A DNA stretch of 64,000 bases from Breviolum minutum Mf 1.05b.01 (GCA_000507305.1 DF239024.1:62001-126000); one strand, 5' to 3'; positions 22,751 to 33,426 are shown, numbered from the stretch's first letter. Numbers and translations are program-made. The notes: generated by a model from the sequence alone, not told the origin.

Positions 22751-22892
22751 TTTTCCCGAACTTTCTCCGCGTAGGTCTTGCTCTTGGCCTTTCTTTGCAG
22801 ACAGCTTCTCTTCGGTGCCTTCGGTGGTTTTTGAAAAACGGGATCTTTGGATTTTGGAGAGAAGTTTCCATTATGAAGGAGTCATATGTATA

Positions 22893-22990
22893 CTAGGTGG
22901 TGGTTTCAAATATTTTTAGTTTTCACCCCTATTTGGGGAAGATTCCCATTTTGACTAATATTTTTCAAATGGGTTGAAACCACCAACTGG
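22893..22990. mobile_element. HP-A hairpin
   Basis: Near-consensus copy, CTAGGTGGTGGTTTCAAATA to GAAACCACCAACTGG, followed directly by a TA microsatellite. Confidence 0.85.
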
Positions 22991-23261
22991 TATATACATG
23001 TGTGTATATATATATATATACATAATGGGATTGAAGATATCTTTTGGAACCTGTTTTTTTATGATTTACGATATTCATATATATTATATACTTTGTTTTT
23101 TAAAGAATTCTATGCACAGAAAATGGATGGAACAATGGCAGGGGCGACAGTCGCATAGTTCGAACACGAATCATGTTCCATCCTTTTCCACCAGAGTACC
23201 TCGCCTTAGGATCAGAGCCCAGAGCTCACCATTGGTTTCCATTATATAAGGCCGGCGATTA

Positions 23262-23314
23262 AACCCTTATTTCCTGAAGGGGTGTACGTTAAGGGGGGGT
23301 AGGTTGACCAGCCA
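23262..23314. mobile_element. HP-D right-end fragment
   Basis: GGGGTGTACGTTAAGG, then GGGTAGGTTGACCAGCCA. Confidence 0.7.
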
Positions 23315-23334
23315 GATGGCAGGCGTTTATCCGA

Positions 23335-23430
23335 CTACCCTTCAGGGAACGATCACATATCCCACCTTGGGAAAGGAAAAATCATCGACTCAAAAGTGCC
23401 GGCTGGTAGGGGATATGTTAGTTCCTGTAT
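23335..23430. mobile_element. HP-C3 hairpin
   Basis: TACCCTTCAGGGAACGATCA to GGGGATATGTTAGTTCC; right terminus degraded. Confidence 0.65.
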
Positions 23431-23680
23431 CACTTGTCGTGCTACATTCGAAATTCAATCTTTAATAAATCTAAATGTGAAGACATCTCTGCGGGAAAGT
23501 TTACCTTCCAAATTCACTTGACAACCTAGGTTTCAGAATTTGGTTTGCCCAGAAAATGATGTCGTTTTGTTTCATGAACTTTGCTTTTTTTCTAGATGTT
23601 TTCTTCCCCTACAGAAAGAGGTTTCCCCTCCATGCTTCCACAAACGACGGTTTCTTCCCGAAATCGTTATGACCCAGATG

Positions 23681-23852
23681 TTCCATCTATGAAAGTCTAC
23701 CTGCATTTACTATAAAGAATCAGACAAGGATGGATATACCAGACAACAATTTGTAGGTAAATATACCAGACATGGATGGTATTTATACCAAGTGGTGGTT
23801 TTTCAAACATGATAAATGTAGATAAATATACCAGTCCCATGGATGCTCCTGA
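23681..23852. mobile_element. Two degraded HP-B copies or arms
   Basis: GTAGGTAAATATACCAGACATGG at the first right end, then another arm, ATGTAGATAAATATACC with CAGTCCCATGGATGC, at 23815-23846. Confidence 0.5.
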
Positions 23853-24137
23853 TTATTTGCACTAAATTTCATCATTTGCCATGCATCTTTTTCAAAAATG
23901 GGTGGTTTCGAACGGAACTCAACGAGTTCCACGAAAAAAACCATCTCCTTGGATTGTTTTTTGGGAACTTTTCCCGGGTTTTTAACCCATAATTCCATTC
24001 GACGACGGGGTAGGTGAACAGCCTTTCTCAAGCTTCTCAGAGGTCATTTGGGGGTTCCGCGGTCACCGTCTGTTTTTAGAGATCGGGAGGGTAACAACTT
24101 CCTGCATCGTTGAGGGTCGTTGATTTCGAGACTGTTT

Positions 24138-24247
24138 CAGGTTGGTGGCAACTCAAATATTTTTGCAAAATTTTCACCCCCGAAAAATTGGGGAAGATTT
24201 ACAATTTGACTCATATTTTTCAAATGGGTTGGTTCAACCACCAACCA
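24138..24247. mobile_element. HP-A hairpin
   Basis: CAGGTTGGTGGCAACTC to GGTTGGTTCAACCACCAACC. Confidence 0.7.
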
Positions 24248-24428
24248 CGTTTGTTGAGAGTTGGAATTCAAGTCAGATTGTGGTTGTTTTTTGTTTCTCG
24301 AGTTTTTTGTTCTTTTGTTGGAAGATCACCCAAAAAAGAGCTTAAAATGCTGAAGATTTCAATCCACCTGTTTTTGGTGGGGTTGATCCCCGAAAAACAT
24401 AGCAAACCCTGAATCTTGTTTGGGATCC

Positions 24429-24724
24429 TTGGATGTCCCAGGAAGTTAAAAGGTTAGGATCAGTGGGGTTATACGTCCAATATACCCCATTTACAAGTAG
24501 ATGAAATAACCCATTGATCCTAACAAACCCAACGGAACATCCTACTTATATACCCTAAATGGTGGTTATATTCCTTATATAACCTATATACCCAATTATG
24601 AATAGATCATTGGTTATCCATATAACAAACCCTTCTAACATATCCATCTCATTTTTGTCACAAGGTGCTGTGAGATCGTTTGGCCCCTTGTTAATCATGG
24701 TTTACCTTCCCTGGGACATCCAAG
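24429..24724. mobile_element. HP-M element, long
   Basis: HP-M termini TTGGATGTCCCAGGAAGTTA and CTTCCCTGGGACATCCAA enclose about 260 bp that includes several tetranucleotide-poor TATA-like words. The internal part differs from the short copy. Confidence 0.75.
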
Positions 24725-24810
24725 TATGATGAAAAAACACCATTTTTGACCGAGGAAATTGGAAAATCATTTCGGGGAACCTAGAGATTCGCCCATAGGG
24801 TTTTGGTATG

Positions 24811-24929
24811 GCAACCAGAAATCCGGCGGAGAACACCAGTTGAGGTAACGGTATGCTTTCCCATTATTTATAAGGTTTTAGCACCATCCCAGGTGGTTTT
24901 CTCGCCGGATTTCTGCAACCATCCAACAG
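24811..24929. mobile_element. HP-J element
   Basis: CAACCAGAAATCCGGCGGAG to GCCGGATTTCTGCAACCATC. Confidence 0.7.
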
Positions 24930-25194
24930 AGAAATTTTAAGAATCTCAGTATGGAATGGCAGTTCTACTCCCCGGCTTCAAAGTACTGAAAGGCCTCAGC
25001 AAGGCGGCTGGTAGTCATGGAAAAATTGACGTCATTTGACGAAGGCATATAGTTTGAGATTTAAAGTCACAGCCTTCAGCAGTTCTAGTCATCTTTTCAT
25101 ACTATTTGTCTCGCATACACAAAAGGCAAATAGTGGATAAGACCAGATTCAACAAGATCATGCACCATATTCAAAAGATAAAGAAAAAGATAAT

Positions 25195-25300
25195 GTACCC
25201 CGGAAAAACAACATGGAGCCCAAAAATAGAGATGTGGAAGATGATTTTCCGTTCAAAATGGATGATTTTTAGGTTCCATCTTAGTTTTTGAGGGAGACCC
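25195..25300. mobile_element. HP-C-type hairpin
   Basis: TACCCCGGAAAAACAACATG to CCATCTTAGTTTTTGAGGG. Confidence 0.6.
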
Positions 25301-25486
25301 TCGAATAATGATAAACTTTACAGGAGGGTTTAATTATCCTATGGGGCAACACGATTTGCATCATCTCCCGAGGTGTTTCCAACTCATCTTTAAGTTTCCA
25401 CGCTTGAGGCGTGGAAGAAACCTTGGCAGCGTGGTTCCCCAGATCTCAAAACAGTATTTCGTTGAGGAGTAGATTCATAAACACGG

Positions 25487-25613
25487 TTATACCCCGTATT
25501 GGGAGAATCAAAATGAATGAAACACTGCACATGTATGGTAACTATAAGATAAACTATCAAATTATACCCATGTTGGGAAAATCAGAATGAATGAAACACT
25601 GCACATGTATGGT
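25487..25613 (+). repeat. Two-copy direct repeat, about 52 bp, 75-bp period
   Basis: Unit 1 at 25487-25539 and unit 2 at 25562-25613 share TTATACCC, TTGGGA(G/A)AATCA and a run ending ACACTGCACATGTATGGT. They are separated by 22 bp. This is a recent local duplication, not a hairpin. Confidence 0.8.
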
Positions 25614-26070
25614 GATTAAATAAGATACAAAGTGCCCTTGAATTTTTGTTTGACATCCTTTCACAGTTGGCAAGGCCAGGCCAGAATTTGTTGAGCTATG
25701 CAGATTTTGCGGACTGTGGGTTTTAATGTTTCTCAAAGAGCTTCGGAATTGATTTTGTCGGCTTCATCTCTTTCGCTGATACACTGCAGTACTCTATATA
25801 TTATCTTCTAATTTACTTGTATAATCCTTTATATATTCTATATTTACTTTTATGTACAAATTACATTATCTATATAATACTTTATATATGCTGTCTCTTA
25901 TCTTCTAATTTACTTTATTTAAATCGGGAAAAAAGAACTGGCTGGGCTGCGAGATGCATACCATCCACAAAAATGCTCCGAGCAAATGGACTCGTTGGGA
26001 ATTCGTGAGCGACAAAAATGCCACGACGGAAAATGTAGTGATGGAATAATGGTGACTTCAATCATTTCTC

Positions 26071-26174
26071 GGTGGTTTTTATGTTTATAACTTATACCGT
26101 ATTTGGGGAAGATTCCCCTTTGATCCCATTTTGACTAATACTTGTTCCAAAGGGGTGCCTCAACCACCATCTAG
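26071..26174. mobile_element. HP-A hairpin, diverged
   Basis: GGTGGTTTTTATG ... CCCATTTTGACTAATACT ... CAACCACCATCTAG. Confidence 0.6.
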
Positions 26175-26256
26175 TTATTTTTTGACAGATTTTGAAGCTC
26201 ACTCCCTTTTATGCTGTAATCTTCAAGTTGTTGTGGATTTTTTGTTGGTCTCTGTT

Positions 26257-26375
26257 GTCAGCGAATGGTTTGGGGCCCGGTGGTTTGGATATTTGAGATC
26301 CCGTTAGGAAAGGAATTGTTATGAAAGGGGTACCTGATCCGAATCCCAAACCACCAGGCCCCAAACTACCAATTT
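26257..26375. repeat. Inverted repeat, GGTTTGGGGCC type
   Basis: GGTTTGGGGCCCGGTGGTTT pairs with AAACCACCAGGCCCCAAAC. Partial relatives at 7893-7946 and 18876-18946 share CACAAGGG/CATAAGGGGATCCTAG and CAAACCAACAA. Confidence 0.65.
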
Positions 26376-26424
26376 ACAATTACAGTAGTTGATTTTCATC
26401 ATCACGAAAAAAAAACAGTGGTTA

Positions 26425-26512
26425 AGTGACCCTTTTAATGGTTAAGTGCCCTGCAACGTTTGTGGATCAAATCAAGTCACTTCGATTTTTCATCACCTGG
26501 TTACGGATATTA
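26425..26512. mobile_element. HP-L right part
   Basis: AAGTGACCCTTTTAATGGTT and GTTTGTGGATCAAATCAAGT. Confidence 0.5.
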
Positions 26513-26533
26513 CAGTTGTGGAGTTGCTGTTGC

Positions 26534-26654
26534 TTGTTCAGAAATCCGGCGTTCACCAGTTGATATGGATTGATATCTCATTATTTTTCCAGGCTAAACT
26601 AGCACCATCCAAACGGTGGTTGGGAATGGGATTTCTGAAGCATCAACAGTGTGA
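26534..26654. mobile_element. HP-J element, diverged
   Basis: TTCAGAAATCCGGCGTTCAC to GGGATTTCTGAAGCATCAAC. Confidence 0.55.
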
Positions 26655-26997
26655 ACAATCTGAGGTTTAGACCAGAGGTTGGGTCCCGTTGGGTCCCGGG
26701 TATTTGAGGTGTTTTTTTCCAAGATAAAATGAAAAAATTGGAACTTTTGTTCAGAATGGGGAAAAAAAGGGTACGGGATCTTTGGATGTATGGTTTTTTC
26801 TTAAATGTATTTAGTTATATAGTAATAGATATGTTAATAGATAATTAAGTTGTTGATTGTAGATGTGGATTGGATTTAACTTGATTCAATTTGGTGTTGA
26901 GGTTCGTTCATCTTCAGATTTCGGCGGTTTCTATGCATAGCTGGCATTGGCTGTGAACTTTTCTCCGATTGCATTGACTGAGATGCAAGTTTCCAAG

Positions 26998-27126
26998 TTT
27001 ATTCCCTAGGCATCGATCGTCATATTCTCAGCTGATGATTGGGGTGTCCAATCACCGAAACGAAACGCACTTTGTATTTAGCTTCCATGAAACCATTCTC
27101 AGAAGGTGAGCCAAGATAACTAGGGA
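26998..27126. mobile_element. HP-K element
   Basis: HP-K has TCCCTAGGGATCCAATCACC, TCAGATGATGA, GGTATTTAGGTTCCATGAAA and CCATTCTCAGAAGGTGAGCC. Here it is diverged at the left end. Confidence 0.6.
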
Positions 27127-27411
27127 TTCATAAAATTGTGCATTGTTTTTTCCAAGCTTCAACTTCAACATATCTCTTGGATAATACGAATGGGACAGGT
27201 TTACCATTCCAATTCAAACATGCGTTTTTCCGTAAGTCATGGGTCGTTGATTCGGATCGGTGGTTTGTTGCACCACTGCAGGGAATTCCACTCCTGGAAG
27301 GTGCAGGATTGTAAACCCTGGGAGTCGATCTTGACTATAAATTCAAGCAGATCTTTCTGCAAAAAAAAAAATGCGATTTTAGTCCCTTGGGGACTGGTGA
27401 CTACCCTCCAG

Positions 27412-27494
27412 GGAACTAACATATCCCACCTTGGGAAAGGAAAATCATCTTCAAAATGCCACTTTTGGGGGATATGTTAGTTCCCTGGAGGGTA
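27412..27494. mobile_element. HP-C3 hairpin, best copy
   Basis: 83 bp with about 26 bp of matching terminal repeats: TACCCTCCAGGGAACTAACA and TGTTAGTTCCCTGGAGGGTA. Likely the most recent C3 insertion here. Confidence 0.9.
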
Positions 27495-27942
27495 TTCTTT
27501 TTAATGGTCGGCTTGACTTACAGTGGTAAGGGAATCACCCCACCAAAAAAAATGTGCGCCGACTTTTCCCGGCAAAAAATGTGGTAAAAGGTGGTGGGTC
27601 CGAACCTACACAAGCACAGCAGTTACCTCAGGGGTTCAGGGAAGTCACTGTTGACGCAAAAATCGCGAGTGGAAGATTGGAGTAGCACAGTACCCTGTCA
27701 AAGTTGGTGCCTATGTTGTTTTTTTTTCGAACGAAGATCGACCTTTCAAAAAAAAAATGGGATTCTTACATCCTCAAAAGGTTCAGGAAAAAAGAAAAAA
27801 GAACAATTTTTCACTTTTTGTTTAGTTACAACAGAAAGAAGAATCATCACTCGCCGTGGTTGCGAACGTGATCCTTCAATGATCGCGAAGTGGTCCAATT
27901 TTTAACCAGAACCCAAGGACTCGATGTTGGAATGATCTACAC

Positions 27943-28045
27943 TCCCAACAAACAACATCAATGGAACACCCAAAAAATGGAGGTTTGGAAGATGATTTCC
28001 TTTTTTTTTAAGGGTGATTTTCAGGTTCCATGTTAGTTTTAAGGA
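27943..28045. mobile_element. HP-C-type hairpin
   Basis: CACTCCCAACAAACAACATC to GGTTCCATGTTAGTTTTAAG. Confidence 0.5.
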
Positions 28046-28117
28046 TTTAATGAATGGAATGTTGTCCACAAAAAATGGCGCCCAAGAGGATTTTTACACA
28101 GAAATGTTTCAATCCCA

Positions 28118-28314
28118 TGACGCATCCATGGGACGAGTCCGGTGTATTTACCTACATTTACCATAAACATCAGCCATTCATGTACACTCCCTGAAACTCA
28201 CATAGCACCTGAAAATAGGCCATCCCAAAAGGAAACTTGTAGTCCAACCATCCATTTTCAGGTGCAAACTATTAGTTTCAGGGAGGGCAGGTGCATATAG
28301 ATGGATCCTATGGG
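28118..28314. mobile_element. HP-B hairpin split by an HP-C1 insertion
   Basis: The left arm ACGCATCCATGGGACGAGTC reaches the CAGCCATTCATG centre, where HP-C1 (28182-28288) interrupts. The right arm remnant is ATGGATCCTATGGG. Confidence 0.8.
28182..28288. mobile_element. HP-C1 hairpin inside HP-B
   Basis: TACACTCCCTGAAACTCACA to ATTAGTTTCAGGGAGGGC, inserted at the centre of the HP-B copy 28118-28314. Confidence 0.8.
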
Positions 28315-28524
28315 AATCATTTTCCTCCAATGATTTCCCAAACTCCTGAGGTGAACATCATGAGGAGTCCATTTTTGAGGTCCATGAAAGGGTGGTAGTT
28401 GGGTTTTTTTTGGTGTTCAAGGTGAAGATCCAAGTAGCTCCCTTTGGAAATATCAGGAAATACACTGGTGTAGTTGGGTTGCGACTTTTTCCTTTTTCTT
28501 GCTTGGGTTGTCACATATTGACCA

Positions 28525-28681
28525 TCAGGGGTTTGAGCATATTAGTCTAAATATGATGTGTTTTCCACAAAAACATGCTGATTTTTCGTGATGTGAAAAG
28601 GTTGGACAAAAATCATCCCAGACCTGGGATTCTTTTTGTCGGCAAACAAGGTTGATCAGCATTTTCAGTTCAGGTCTCAAT
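28525..28681 (-). pseudogene. Minus-strand coding fragment, downstream part
   Basis: On the other side of the HP-J insertion the minus strand reads SLRPELKMLINLVCRQKESQ, then VWDDFCPTFSHHEKSACFCG and a hydrophobic end with a stop at about 28525. It contains a Cys/His-rich stretch (C-x-C near HHEKSACFC). The frame differs by one from the upstream part even when the MITE is ignored, so it is either a separate exon or part of a decayed gene. Confidence 0.35.
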
Positions 28682-28795
28682 GATACTGTTGACAGCTGAA
28701 ATCCTGCGGTCACCAGTTAAGGAAAAGGTAGTTGAAATCCCATTGTTTATACAGTTTACCCAGTGTGGTTAGCCGGATTCAGCCATCAACATTAG
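28682..28795. mobile_element. HP-J element between minus-strand coding fragments
   Basis: ACTGTTGACAGCTGAAATCC to GGATTCAGCCATCAACAT, with TA at both borders. Confidence 0.75.
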
Positions 28796-29044
28796 GAGTG
28801 AAAGTGTGGCACTACACTCAACAGGGTTTTGAAGGAGCCTAGTTGGTCTTGTACTAAAGGATATAACGTTTTGGGGGAGAAATTGTGGGAATGCTCCAAA
28901 GAGGATGCTTGTTGTTCAGGCTTGAAGCAATTGTAGATATGAAAGGGCAGAACCCATTTGTGTGGTACAGATTCTTTCCAACCTTTTTGATATACCTGGT
29001 CTAGTTTCTGTGCAAAGAATTGCCAGGTATACATAGTTTGAATA
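28796..29044 (-). pseudogene. Minus-strand coding fragment cut by a MITE, upstream part
   Basis: Reading leftward from a good acceptor (TTATCTTTCCTGCAG, next base 29044), the frame gives IQTMYTWQFFAQKLDQVYQK, then a Trp/Lys segment, HIYNCFKPEQQASSLEHSHN and QDQLGSFKTLLSVVPHFHS. It stops at a TAA lying exactly at the edge of the HP-J hairpin (28682-28795). Composition is coding-like. No family recognised. The native 3' end has been altered by the insertion. Confidence 0.45.
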
Positions 29045-29202
29045 CTGCAGGAAAGATAATATGAACTTACTTGAGGTGAATCACTATTCCGGACATTTTT
29101 TTTTGCGACCAAACCGCCGAGGAAAATCCACCCAATCTGGTGGTGATTGTAAAGAACTCCCCCTACAAAAATGCTCAAATCATTCAGGTTTAGGAATTAT
29201 AG

Positions 29203-29292
29203 CCTATCCCGTCCATGTATGGTATATTTACATTTGATTGATTTTCATGGTAAATCTAGGTATAGATATACCAGTCCCATGGATCCTATGGG
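29203..29292. mobile_element. HP-B hairpin
   Basis: CCTATCCCGTCCATGTATGG to CAGTCCCATGGATCCTATGG. Confidence 0.75.
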
Positions 29293-29619
29293 TTATAGTA
29301 ATGTGTCCATAAGTAGATGGTCATTTCTTCACGCGCTTTGACGCGAATCCAGGAATTTGTGGACGAAGTGAAGCTGTGCCCATGGCTTTTGTTTGTCCCT
29401 TGGTCCATTTCGATGCTTGGAGTGGAGGATGTGGAGCTACGTAAAATTCACGGTTGAATGGATTGATTTTAAAGGGTCACATCTAAAAGGATGTTTTTGG
29501 TGGCTCATGTTATCCCAAGAAAGGTTCCTATTTCAGCCTTTATTGTGTTTTTTTTGTGGGAGACACCAAGTTTTACATGTGGTATTTACTCAGCTTCCTA
29601 TCTTGAATGAAGTTTCTCC

Positions 29620-29847
29620 ATGCTTCCTTTCTACCATGCAGCCTTCACAATTTTTGCGAAAGTCATTTCCAAGATCCAGTTTCGCTGGGGTGTGTCCACG
29701 ATGGCGCGCATGCACAAATCCCTTCCCAGAAAAGAAATATCTTGGCCAGGTGGATTTTTCCCCACCTTGGCCGGGTCACGAATCTGTGTGTCTACTCTTC
29801 CCACAAGCATGGATTCAGTGGAAAATTGGCAAGCCACCCTTTGGTAA
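29620..29847 (+). CDS. Exon candidate ending inside a MITE
   Basis: Frame starting ATG with coding-like codon use: MLPFYHAAFTIFAKVISKIQ, then RWGVSTMARMHKSLPRKEIS and GGFFPTLAGSRICVSTLPTS, ending DSVENWQATLW-stop. The stop TAA (29845-29847) lies within the left terminal repeat of the HP-C4 element starting at about 29836. The C-terminus is therefore MITE-derived, or the exon was longer before insertion. Two other frames are also open here, so the frame choice rests on codon quality. Function unknown. Confidence 0.4.
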   Translation: MLPFYHAAFTIFAKVISKIQFRWGVSTMARMHKSLPRKEISWPGGFFPTLAGSRICVSTLPTSMDSVENWQATLW

Positions 29848-29946
29848 ACTAACATAGCTGGCTGGAATATCCGCATCTTTCTATAGGAAATACATCTTCC
29901 TTTCGGGTCCATTTTTCAGCCAGCTATGTTAGTTTACAGGAGTGTA
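29836..29946. mobile_element. HP-C4 hairpin abutting an exon
   Basis: C4 terminal form: ACCCTTTGGTAAACTAACAT; right end GTTAGTTTACAGGAGTGTA. The first TAA in the left arm ends the 29620 frame. Confidence 0.8.
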
Positions 29947-30180
29947 ATCTTAGCAACATCCCCTTTTTCCACTTCTTCCATGATTACAAGTTGACCCATT
30001 TTCCTGCTAACAACTTTCCGTGATTCTTCTATGACCCTCATATATTTTCCACTTCTGAAGCATATTTCCTGGAGAAGTCCCTAGACCTAGAAGGTATCTG
30101 GACCCCAAACAAACCACTACCTAAAACACCGTTTCACCTCAAGAAGTATTCGCCTAAACTGTCTAGGAAAAGGAGAGTAG

Positions 30181-30318
30181 GAATCCCACCATGAAAAAAC
30201 CGAGGCTGAAATTAGTCTGGTGGTTCTATTGTCCGCCTTGTTTGAACAACTCCAGCACTGGGTCCGAGAACATTTGGACCATTCAGGAGATAAAGTCGGC
30301 ATGTTGCTGGGCATTTGA
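30181..30318 (+). CDS. Short terminal-exon candidate
   Basis: 45 codons plus TGA (30316-30318), bounded on the left by an in-frame TAG. Reads ...EISLVVLLSALFEQLQHWVR, then EHLDHSGDKVGMLLGI, an amphipathic, leucine-rich helix typical of coding sequence. A possible acceptor is ACCGAG at 30199-30204. It could be the last exon of a gene whose upstream part includes the 29.6-kb exon candidate. Confidence 0.35.
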   Translation, partial: ESHHEKTEAEISLVVLLSALFEQLQHWVREHLDHSGDKVGMLLGI

Positions 30319-31529
30319 ATTGTTGTTGGGATTGGGTTGGAGCTGAGTTTTCTTTTTGGGGACAAAAAAATGTGTTGGTTTTTTTTACACAGAAAAAAAT
30401 AGCGTGTTTTTTAGCCCCCATAGTTATATACCAAAGAGTTTCCCCCATTGGATTTCCCACAAAAATATATGCACAAGTTGCAAGTTGCAGGGATTTCTGA
30501 TTTTTCCCAAAAAATGGGTGCATTGGGGCATGCTGTCCAACCCTGGTAAGTATTCATTTGTGTGAAGGGAATCCGTTTTTAGCCTCAATTATCCACTGGG
30601 TACAATGTCTAAGCAGGGTCCAATTTACACAGGCGGAAAATGTGCGTGAGCCCAATAGGTATGTGTTTTTGAATTTTTTTGTGTTGGAATATCAGTTTTT
30701 CGATGTTTCTTCCAAGGTGAGTGTTTGTTGTTGATTCATAGGTTTTATTTGTTCCAAACATTCTTCAATTTTCACGGCCAATTTCCTACTGCTAAGTCAT
30801 AATTCTACCCAAACTACAGTGACGTCATACTACCTCGCCAAAAAATGACAGGGTAGTAGGGGAATCCCCCCACAAATGGCAGCATTCTTTCAGGAACAGA
30901 AAGAGGTTGGTGAAATATGTTAATTCCCATTGGATCCATTGATGTAATGTATGATATATTTGCAGTAGATTTTGCTGATTCTTATGGTTTTTTTAAGGAG
31001 GTAAAAAGAAAAAAAACAGACTTGTCCCAACGGGAATGTATCATGGGATTTGCGTGACGAGCTCAGTTGTCGAAAAAAATGATTGGGAAGCTGAGGCAAA
31101 TCATGGACGTGCTCTTCAAGGAATTTTCTGGTTTGGGCTTTATAGGCAGGGAACGGGTTTTGGGGAGGAAACCCCCCCCATTCACAAGGTGCCCGATGTT
31201 TTTTTCCCATGAGAATGTATAGGGAAGACAAAATCCAAGTTGTAAAAGAGCCGGAAAAGGCTGGAAGGGTAACGAAAGGTACAGTTATATGTGTAAAGTA
31301 CGGTAACAAATGACCGACCCAAGCATGATCTTCATGTCAACAAAACAGAATGCTATAAGGTACATTACATTTACATATGGTACGCTTTGATGAGCTATGG
31401 TTTCCTGCAGATCCAGAATTTCACATTTCACCTTTTCGAATTTGAAACTTTCCAAAAAGAACAAAAAAGATACAATTCCACCCCCACCAGGTTCCACCTT
31501 TAGAAATTTTCACACTCCAAGCCTTTTGA

Positions 31530-31771
31530 AGTTGGTGGTTTTCCTTTCCAAAAAACTCGCAGCAGGCATGTTCCTGTTCCTGATCACTCAGAGCCATATC
31601 ACTGCAGATGTTTTGGGCAAAAGAGTTTTTGGACATCATCTGGACAAAATGGGCACAGAGGATCCAGTCGCTGAATCCTTTGAAACCGCAACTCGGTCAA
31701 GAACGAAACAAATGGGGAGTTTTGTTGATGTTGTTGAGGGGTTGGGAGGTGTTTTGTTTGGAGGGTTTTGA
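31530..31771 (+). CDS. Exon candidate, strand uncertain
   Basis: The plus frame reads KLAAGMFLFLITQSHITADV, then HHLDKMGTEDPVAESFETAT and a Gly/Val/Phe end, with TGA at 31769-31771. The antisense strand (31421-31639) is also open and plausible (MMSKNSFAQNICSDMALSDQ). One of the two is likely a real exon; the sequence alone does not decide. Confidence 0.25.
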
Positions 31772-31856
31772 GATCAACTTGAGCTATTGTACGGGAGGTG
31801 GATTAAAAGTTTAGATTTTTTTTTGGCTCACGTTCACAGACAATAAATTTAGTTAA

Positions 31857-31947
31857 CATAGGATCCATGTATGGTATATTTATCTACATTTGGTTGATTT
31901 TTTATGGTACATGCAGGGAAATATCTCTCATACATGAATCCTATGGG
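31857..31947. mobile_element. HP-B hairpin
   Basis: CATAGGATCCATGTATGGTA to CATACATGAATCCTATGG. Confidence 0.8.
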
Positions 31948-32404
31948 GTTTAAAGGTCGCATCAAGGACGTGTCAGCCACATGTCTGTTGGCAATCTTGA
32001 TCGGGTTAGAAAAAAGTCGATGTCAAGTTGCAGTGATGGCCAAAATGATGTGGTAGCCACCTGAAATTTTGAATAGATACCCAAAAGAGCCATACGGTTC
32101 ATGGAAGACATCCTGTACCGGTTGATAGGTAGTTTATCTCATTGTTTACACGATTTTATACATCCCAAGTGGTGCAGAATTTCTTCCATCAACAGTATTT
32201 GAAATGATCATACATATTCCAAGGCCCTATCATGTTTGGATATTTTTAAAGGCATCCAGGATCCGTCCATTCTCGCAGGGTGGGGAAACATCCCAGACTC
32301 ACCAACTGCATTCGCGAATTTTCCCAGAGCCGCCTCATATTGAAGTAATACGACCTCAGCACATACACACCCTCAACTGAAAAATAATCATGGAGAATCA
32401 ACAA

Positions 32405-32498
32405 CTAGGTGGTGGTTTCAATTTTTTTTTTCACCCCTATTTGGGGAAGATTTCCAATTTGACTGATATTTTTCAAATGGGTTTAAACCACCAACCAG
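32405..32498. mobile_element. HP-A hairpin
   Basis: CTAGGTGGTGGTTTCAATTT to GTTTAAACCACCAACCAG. Confidence 0.8.
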
Positions 32499-33033
32499 AC
32501 AATCAACCTTGAGCAGCAAATGAGCAAATCTATGTATTTTCCGTACAAGAATGAGCACATGAGATAGAAACATGAGAAACTGTTTTATTTTTTCAGCTCT
32601 TTTTGGATTGCAGTTAAAAAATCACTCGCCTTGACATGCCTTGACTAACTAAGTTAAACCAGTTGAAAAACACCAAAATGACACCTGATAGCTGTTTTTT
32701 TTAATTTTTTACAAGATGTGTTTTTTGGAAAACCGGAATGTTCAAAGGATGCAAATCATCACTGCAGATTGCGCGGACCTCGAATCTAGCCCACAAATCG
32801 GTCGCCAGGTTCATATGATGATTTTTTTGCTCATGGCAGTTCTCCTCTTTCAGGCCCAGATGCTTCGATCCTCCAAAAATTGGAAGCCGTAAACCCCCTT
32901 CCCTGAAACTAACATGACTGATTTCCCCTGAAGATCAATGGTTATGAAGAAGGCCTTCAGTTAATAAAGGGAGTTTGAACATCTCGAAAATCATCTAAAA
33001 TCCACTAGCAGGAGGGGAATTAAAATTTCTATC

Positions 33034-33134
33034 TCCCATAGGATACATGGGACTGGTATATGTACTTTATTTACCTACATATTTCCCATAAGCATCAACC
33101 ATTCATGCTGGTAAATGTATCAATCCCATGGGAT
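33034..33134. mobile_element. HP-B hairpin
   Basis: CCCATAGGATACATGGGACT; the right arm is TCAATCCCATGGGATGC. Confidence 0.75.
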
Positions 33135-33141
33135 GCCTATC

Positions 33142-33278
33142 TTCAGATTTACCGTGAGGCCATGGCAATGCTTCGCGTCACACAAGGGGTCATTGAGACT
33201 TGGGGTCGTTATGAGCGCGCGAGAGCGTGGGGATTGCGACAGGACGGGTGGATCCATTGTGGAATGATGGCGGGTTGA
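33142..33278 (+). CDS. Possible exon fragment
   Basis: After GCCTATCTTCAG the frame reads IYREAMAMLRVTQGVIETWG and RYERARAWGLRQDGWIHCGM to a TGA at 33276-33278. Ala/Arg-rich and GC-richer than its flanks. It follows the HP-B element at 33034-33134. Weak support. Confidence 0.25.
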
Positions 33279-33308
33279 ATCAAGTGGTGTGTCTTGTTTT
33301 CATCTTGT

Positions 33309-33406
33309 CTGGTTGGTGGTTTCAATGATTTGTTATTTTCACCCCTACCTGGGAAAATGATCCAATTTGACTAATATTTTTCAAATGGGTTGAAACCACC
33401 AACTAG
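33309..33406. mobile_element. HP-A hairpin
   Basis: CTGGTTGGTGGTTTCAATG to GGGTTGAAACCACCAACTAG. Confidence 0.85.
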
Positions 33407-33426
33407 TTGTCTTCATGCTGGGGTCG

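Noticed and set aside
25396-25416. Hairpin TTCCACGC-TTGAG-GCGTGGAA
   Set aside because: A single 8-bp stem in non-coding DNA with no companion; could be chance or an old MITE core.
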